NCBI GenBank assembly: GCA_951799425.1
Contig: OX637401.1
Coordinates: 22,172,001 to 22,236,000 of the forward strand
DNA: 64,000 bases
Origin: Ilex aquifolium
Lineage: Eukaryota > Streptophyta > Magnoliopsida > Aquifoliales > Aquifoliaceae
Direction of reading: 5' to 3'
Under the pieces are notes generated by a model that searched no databases, was not told the DNA's origin, and saw nothing but the letters and a program-made list of their open reading frames with translations. The translations under genes and the position numbers were made by a program. Positions 58,491 to 64,000 of this stretch are shown piece by piece (position 1 is the stretch's first letter; every line of letters begins with the position of its first letter).

Positions 58491-59630
58491 AGGGGCCTAT
58501 TTTTACTATTAAATTTAGAGTATTAATATTAGCCGTTAGATTAACTTTAAAGTAAAATTTAAAGTGATCTCAACCGCGAATAGCAAAAGTCATTTTGTTT
58601 ATCTTTTAAGATTTGAATTGTAAGCTACTTTATTATATAGATGTATTATCAAAATACTAAAAATGTAGTTCAAAATGACGTACGTGCACAATAGTTAGTA
58701 ACTTGAAAAGAAAAAAAATACATAATGAGATTATGAAGTTTTTGGAACAAATTATTAAAAATACAACTTTATTGTATTTATAGATGTTTGGAAGGATTAA
58801 AACGATTATTTAAGAAAATATATGATTAATTTAGTAACTTTCCAAAGGAAATCACATTAGTAAAGTTAGTTATTAGTGTCACTCTCTCCCAAAAAGGTTT
58901 TTTGCGTTGCGTTATGTGTCCAATCATGCAATATGAAGAATCGATTATGAATAATTCAGACTCAATTTGACTATGAATAATTCAAATTCGACACAAATAA
59001 TAAAGCTATATTAGTCCTAATTCAACCTGAACTCAAACTTCAATCTGAAGCCTTCAACTCTAGTAGTGCACATCCTTATATTTTAGAATTTCGGTTGAAT
59101 AATTTGGATTTAAATTCTTTTTAGTTCAATTTTCGGATTGTCCAAAATATAAATAGTTTTTCCGGTTGAACCCAAATAACTAAATTTAATTCGGGTTAGG
59201 CCCCGAACACCCATGACTTCAACACAAGTAACATCCATATTTAAATTGTTGACTTTTTTTTTTTAACTGAGCTCAACTCAATATCGAAAATTGCTATTGA
59301 AATATTAAAAATCTCTTTAGATTGGGCTCAAGTTGTGTTGGGGGAAATCCGACGAAGTTGCGTTGCGCCTCTAACAATGGGCTATAAGAAGAGCCGACTG
59401 TGTGAGCTAGCTATGCTTATGCTATCAGCTCCCTTGGCCTGGGCAAGTTGACCAGTCTTACCCACCAAAACTTGTGACATGTTCCCGTATGCTATCAGCT
59501 TCCTTGTCCTGGGCAAGTTAAACCGACCAAAATTAATAAACGGAATTGACAAATGGTGTCAAGTTCAATACGCGCAAAACAAGGCGTGGAGTTCACCGCC
59601 CATAAACTGGTTCCTGTACTTCTGTACTCC
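58491..59630. other. Upstream region of gene D, gene-free
   Basis: The word GATTATGAATAATTCA is doubled at 58932-58988. TGCTATCAGCT(C/T)CCTTG...CCTGGGCAAGTT is doubled at about 59430 and 59490. No ORF. Confidence 0.55.
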
Positions 59631-59637
59631 TATATAA
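59631..59637 (+). promoter_or_regulatory. TATA box of gene D
   Basis: TATATAA in the context TGTACTCCTATATAATG, as in gene C, 156 bp upstream of the start codon. Confidence 0.7.
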
Positions 59638-59678
59638 TGAGGGGCATAAAACCGCAACCTTATCAAAGATCTACTCTG

Positions 59679-59770
59679 GTAAAGGATACAGCTGCTTTCT
59701 CCATTTCTTAGTTTCATTTGTACTCGGTGATTTGTTTTCCTGTTGTAATTCAAATCTGTGTCTTTTGCAG
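59679..59770 (+). other. Putative 5' leader intron of gene D
   Basis: Donor CTCTG/GTAAAG and acceptor TGTCTTTTGCAG/GAATTG bracket 92 bp. It is comparable to gene B. Confidence 0.5.
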
Positions 59771-59786
59771 GAATTGATATTTACTG

Positions 59787-60362
59787 ATGGCTGAATCAAC
59801 AAGAACAACCTTCTTTCATCGCGGGTGGACAAACTTCTCTGGACAGTTTAATGCTGCCTCCATCGATATGAGATTCAATTTCTCAAAAGAACATCATACT
59901 TCCCCTTCACACCATGCAATTCTCGCCTTTATTGTTGCAGTGATCATCAACCTCCAGCAATTGAAGTACCAAGGAAAGGACGAAACTCCATTTGAAACCC
60001 ATCCCAAAACCATGGGAGTTGCCCTTACTAGTTTGCTCCTATATTACATCCTGTCTAAAGCAAAGTTGAGATTTTCCTCTCCAACTTGTGCTAGTATTCT
60101 TTGCTATGTTATGGAGTCGTTTGGGTTTTTGTCATTGACATCTCTAGCATCAACTTTGTTTCCAGACTCTATCATGCCGGTTTTCTATGTAGCATTCATT
60201 ATGCTCTCAGTAGGTGAATTGCTACAATGGTTTTGCTGGACAGTGATGGGGGAACGTGGAGAATTAGACTTTCATGGTAGACTCATTGCACGCCATTTCA
60301 TTGATTCACAGAGACACAGGGCACATGCTTTTATGAGCGAGAGGAACATACTTCCAGTGTAA
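59787..60362 (+). CDS. Gene D: uncharacterised four-helix membrane protein, 191 aa
   Basis: Starts MAESTRTTFFHRGW and ends RHRAHAFMSERNILPV. It has the same plan as A, B and C and is closest to C. Its third hydrophobic segment has diverged most (CASILCYVMESFGF). The in-frame TGA just upstream of the ATG (GGAATTGATATT) fixes the start codon and, by alignment, those of the other three. The frame is intact. Confidence 0.85.
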   Translation: MAESTRTTFFHRGWTNFSGQFNAASIDMRFNFSKEHHTSPSHHAILAFIVAVIINLQQLKYQGKDETPFETHPKTMGVALTSLLLYYILSKAKLRFSSPTCASILCYVMESFGFLSLTSLASTLFPDSIMPVFYVAFIMLSVGELLQWFCWTVMGERGELDFHGRLIARHFIDSQRHRAHAFMSERNILPV

Positions 60363-60851
60363 CTGGAAGCAAATTAAGACATCTCTGGTAAAATTAAGGC
60401 AACCTTGAACAAGCAAAGGTGGATCTTGACATCAGATAAGCCCAAAACCAAAAGACATCTGAAAAGTCATAGGGTCTGCCAAAATATAAGTAGTGCCAAA
60501 GTGTGTATAAAATATGGCAATAAGGCTACTTTAGAGACAAACTATGTGCATTTTTCTTCAAATTATATGTATCGAATGTTTGATATAAAGATAATATTAT
60601 AGGTATAATTGCACAAGAACTATCTCAGATTTCCGAAAAATACATACATGTAAACAAATACATGAAGAAAATCATCGGTCCATCAATTAAAGAGCATGAA
60701 AGAAAAAGTATCAGAATGAAGCCTTTCAACAATTCCAAATTGATACCTTCCGTAACAATTCCAAATTGATGAGTTTAACCGCAAGTACTAAAATTACAGC
60801 ATAACTCCCAAATTTGGAAAGGAATGGAGAATTGACACATCAAATATTCTC

Positions 60852-61097
60852 CCCACTGAGTAGGGTGGTCCAGTGGGGTATCGGTATAATTTTTCACCCT
60901 AAGGTTGAAAGTTTGAGTCTTGGAGTCCACATTGGCGTTCGGTGGTTAACCGCTATGCTAGCTTAGCTAAGTTTGTTCCCGAAAGGTGTAACGGGCACGG
61001 TCAGGACCTCATGATCCCACCATTGAGGGCCTATCAAGTTGGTCTCTGGGCGTTCTCCTTTACTTCTACCCTTTTACCACAAGCAAAAAAAAAAAAA
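60852..61097 (+). mobile_element. SINE, 246 bp, with 13-bp target duplication
   Basis: An A-box-like region GGTGGTCCAGTGGGG and a B-box-like region GAAAGTTTGAGTCTTGG lie within the first 75 bp. The element ends in an A14 tail. It is flanked by ATCAAATATTCTC (60839-60851) and ATCAGATATTCTC (61098-61110). Genes A, B and C have the uninterrupted site (CATCAAATATTCTCAATTTA at about 30048 in A). Confidence 0.93.
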
Positions 61098-61210
61098 ATC
61101 AGATATTCTCAAGTTTCCAAGTAACCTTTGTCAATAAAGGTTAGTTATTTTAGTCGTTTATGCTAAATGAACACATCATTTAAAACAATTAGGTCTATTT
61201 AGCTACTTAT

Positions 61211-61446
61211 TTATTTATTTATTTATTAGTTTAACAGTCATGGGTGTCCGGACTAACTTATGCGTATCTCGATTAATCTCCTCATCAGTCCAGTCAAGGG
61301 CAGAACATTCACGCCGGGAATAGGGTATTCATGAAGGATAAATTTCTTATAACCTAACCTTAAGGGATTATTATAATTCAAACTCAAAACATCTACGTTT
61401 ATGACTTGTCCTTATTATTATTTAATCTATCCCTTTAAAATTCTAA
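61211..61446 (-). mobile_element. SINE, 236 bp, with 12-bp target duplication
   Basis: On the minus strand it contains GATGTTTTGAGTTTGAAT (B-box region), AAGAAATTTATCCTTCATGA and TAGTCCGGACACCCATGAC, and ends in (AAAT)n, seen as TTTATTTATTTATT at 61211 on the + strand. Flanks TTAGCTACTTAT are identical at 61199-61210 and 61447-61458. Behind gene C the site is present once (TTTAGCCACTGAT). Confidence 0.9.
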
Positions 61447-61458
61447 TTAGCTACTTAT

Positions 61459-62766
61459 GTGAACGGAACATATCACCTGAATCAAGTAGTTCTTATTCTC
61501 CTTTTCCTTTTTAATCTTTCTCCAACGTTACGGAACAAAACAAAGAAAAAAATGACGGTAATTAATCTGTCACATTTCTTCACATTCAAAACTCAGTCTC
61601 CACCAATGTCAACTCTTCATTAGAAAACACTTTACTGGCAAAGAAACATCGCAATCTTACAGGAGCCTTGTTCTCTTATGCAGCTAACAAGTAATAGTTG
61701 TACACAGAAAAATCAGAATTAGTCCAAAGGTATCTATAGAGAGTTTTACTTCAATCTCCTCTGGGGAAATAACACAAACCCACCCTGAGGTTTGCCATTA
61801 TTGCACTTCGCCACCCACCAGGATCTAATAAAATAAAAATTCACTCCTTTTAAATGGTAACAAAACTACAAGATTTTATATAATACCATATCAAAATAGA
61901 AAAAAAAAAGGAATAATCACATTTTCTTTCTACAATACTACTTAAACAAATTAGTTATTTTAATACTTACTCGACCCATTTACTATTCATATTAGTAGGT
62001 CATATTATTTGTAGAAACTAATCAACCCTTAGTTGAAAAACAATAAGCTATGAACATAAAAAAAATCAAACATTATGAAGAAAGGCTTCTCTAGACTCCT
62101 CTTCCAACCTGTTGGCCGGAGCAGGGGGCATAAATTTTCTTCTGGGCGTGCACTTTAATTACAAGTTTATCTTTCTTTTCAATCAATTACGTTAAAATAG
62201 TATAGTTACATTAAATATCTTTCAAGTGAAGTTTCTCAGTTACTTTACATTCCAGTTGTTTTTCAATGTTCCAGTCATTTATGTTACGAGTTTAGAAATT
62301 GTTTAAGTTATTGATCCCCAAGACATAGAAAAGAGATTAGATGTAAACGTATGCCTAGTTACAATTACCTGAATGGTTACGATTTTAGAACTTCATACCG
62401 GTTCGAATAAGTAAGGTCATATGAGTTTAGATCTTAAATTCATTCGAACTTTGACACGCCTGCAATTCAAAAATATATCAAATAGTACCATACAAAATTG
62501 TCAAGTTCAAATCACAATAGGAAAAACAACAATTACATAACATTGGACAGTAAATTAAAACCAAACTTATTATTGCACCATCTAGATTGTAGATCCAATT
62601 GGTAACATCCGGTTTATTCTTACTAAATCAGAGACCAAAAAGCTTGTATCCGTGGCTCAGATGTATCTCACTCTTGAGGTTAACCCATGTACTTCAGTTC
62701 ATTGCCTTCAATTCCACCATTGTGCAACTGATTCACAATTCCACCATTTTGCCAAGTTTTCTGTCG
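61459..62766. other. Downstream block of gene D
   Basis: This matches the downstream blocks of A and B (e.g. TTGCACCATCTAGATT near 62573 and 31227) up to the MULE insertion. No gene. Confidence 0.6.
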
Positions 62767-62775
62767 ATTATTTAA

Positions 62776-63827
62776 GGGTAAATTTCACAAACACTCCCCG
62801 GAAAATAGCCTAATTAGAGGGACACTCTTTGTGGTTTTTAAAATATCATTGTCACCCCCTATAATTCATTTGTTTGTTTCAATTACTACCCCTACCGTCA
62901 ATGATTTTACCGACAAAGCCAAAAAGTGATGATGTTAGCTAATCTTCTCTCTTAAATGATAAATTTATCTTTTAAAGGTAAAATTATAAAATATTATTCC
63001 TATACCCAAACATTTTTTATTCTCTTTTTGAATAATACTAATCTTAGACCCAAACAAGTCTCATGTCCAATGTAATCAAATTAATTATAATAATGATCAT
63101 CAAATTTTTAAAATTAACATTGAATCTTGCCAAATTGACATACAATTTCATAAAATTAACATTACATTCAGCCAATCATCATTCAATTTTATCCAATTAA
63201 TACCAAATTATATTCAATTTTATCAAATTAACACAAAATTTACCTCAAATTTATCAAATAAATATTCAAATTTTCTCAAATCAACCCTTAATTTCACCCA
63301 AGAGGTTAATTGGTATTAAATTATAAAATAGGTGTTAATTGGATTAAATTGAATTTTAATTTGATAAAATTGAAGTTCAATTTGATGAAACTAAATTCTA
63401 AATTAAACAAATTGAATATTAATTTGATGAAATTAAAGTTTAAAATATTAATTTGATTAAACTGAATATGAATTTGATAAAATTAGATATTAATTTGGTG
63501 TTAAATTGATAAAATTAGTGATAATGTGATGAAATTAATATTTCAATTAATGAAAGTAAATGTTAATTGATAAAATTAACTGATAAAATTGATAAATTTG
63601 ATGAAACTGATGAAGTTGAAAATTGATTTTTAAATTAATGAAATTTAATGTTCTATTAAGAGTAAATGAGTAAAAAGAGTTTTTTGTTAAGAGTAATTAT
63701 GTAAAAGTTGAATTTCCGTCTATTCCATTAAAAATAAAATCTGATGGGTGACAATGATATTTCATAAACTATAGGGAGTGTCTCTACAATTAGGCTATTT
63801 TCTGCAGAGTGTTAGTGAAATTTATCC
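62776..63827. mobile_element. Foldback Mutator-like element, 1,052 bp, with 9-bp target duplication
   Basis: Ends GGGTAAATTTCAC and GTGAAATTTATCC begin inverted repeats of at least 80 bp, including AAAATAGCCTAATT and ATATCATTGTCACC in both arms. The inner arms continue as degenerate AATTTTATCAAATTAAC units on the left and their complements on the right, so almost the whole element can fold on itself. It is flanked by ATTATTTAA on both sides (62767-62775 and 63828-63836). The copies behind genes A and B show the empty site (ATATTTAACTACATACCG at about 31429 and 48808). Confidence 0.95.
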
Positions 63828-63836
63828 ATTATTTAA

Positions 63837-64000
63837 CTACATACCGGTCAACACGCAAGAGGTTCTTGGCAGCAAAGGCTCATACTTGACCATCAATGAC
63901 AGAAACAATTGTATTAAGGGTGGGTTAATCCATTTGGAATTAGGCGTGTCAACGGATCGGATATGGACTGGATTGACCTATATTTGAATTTAAATCTGAT
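63837..64000. other. Continuation of the gene D downstream block
   Basis: CTACATACCGGTCAACACGC continues the sequence interrupted by the MULE and matches 31439 and 48817. The last ~60 bp (GGCGTGTCAACGGATCGG) look like the start of another repeat cut by the window edge. Confidence 0.6.

Larger units (their letters stand above)
46505..64000. repeat. Tandem segmental duplication, unit 2 (genes B and D), runs off the window
   Basis: See unit 1 for shared landmarks. Private to unit 2 are the 156-bp MITE at 54203, two SINEs behind gene D, and the MULE at 62776. Of the elements in the 2.5-kb stretch 54467-56943, unit 1 may have lost its copies by deletion. The right border lies beyond 64000. Confidence 0.85.

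Noticed and set aside
60852-61097. tRNA-like gene
   Set aside because: The A/B-box-like sites belong to a SINE with poly(A) tail and target duplication; no cloverleaf is evident.

Overview
This is plant nuclear DNA, almost certainly from a eudicot. It is AT-rich, with small intron-split genes, plant-type SINEs, Mutator, hAT, PIF/Harbinger and Helitron elements, a copia fossil and LTR remains. There is no prokaryotic organisation and no rRNA, tRNA or organelle gene. I cannot name the species.

Left third (1-28.6 kb): a transposon graveyard. It opens with a Ty1/copia fossil. The centrepiece is a 10,018-bp Mutator-like element (6480-16497) with a 9-bp target duplication on both sides, inserted inside an older ~877-bp foldback element that carries its own 10-bp duplication. 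The large element has a MURA transposase on the + strand and, facing it, a multi-exon Ulp1-like (C48) cysteine protease gene on the - strand. Between them lie an RNase H-like fragment and a 207-bp tandem array. This is the layout of the Kaonashi-type (KI) MULEs. The transposase has two in-frame stops, while the protease catalytic exons are open. Further on come nested Tourist-like, hAT and MULE-like MITEs, a Helitron, SINEs and a local duplication.

Right part (28.7-64 kb): two successive tandem copies of a ~17.8 kb segment (28.7-46.5 and 46.5-64). Each holds two members of one uncharacterised gene family encoding a ~191-aa protein with four predicted membrane helices. The four genes A (29011), C (40454), B (46813) and D (59787) pair as A/B and C/D. 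An older gene duplication therefore preceded the duplication of the whole A-C segment into B-D. A broken O-fucosyltransferase-like gene lies on the opposite strand behind A and B.

Because the paralogous blocks share flanks, many insertions can be compared with an empty site inside the same window. This gives exact ends and target duplications for SINEs, MITEs, a MULE and a solo LTR, and an order of events. The host genes with intact reading frames are the four membrane-protein genes; a signal-peptide ORF at 4108 is a weak further candidate.
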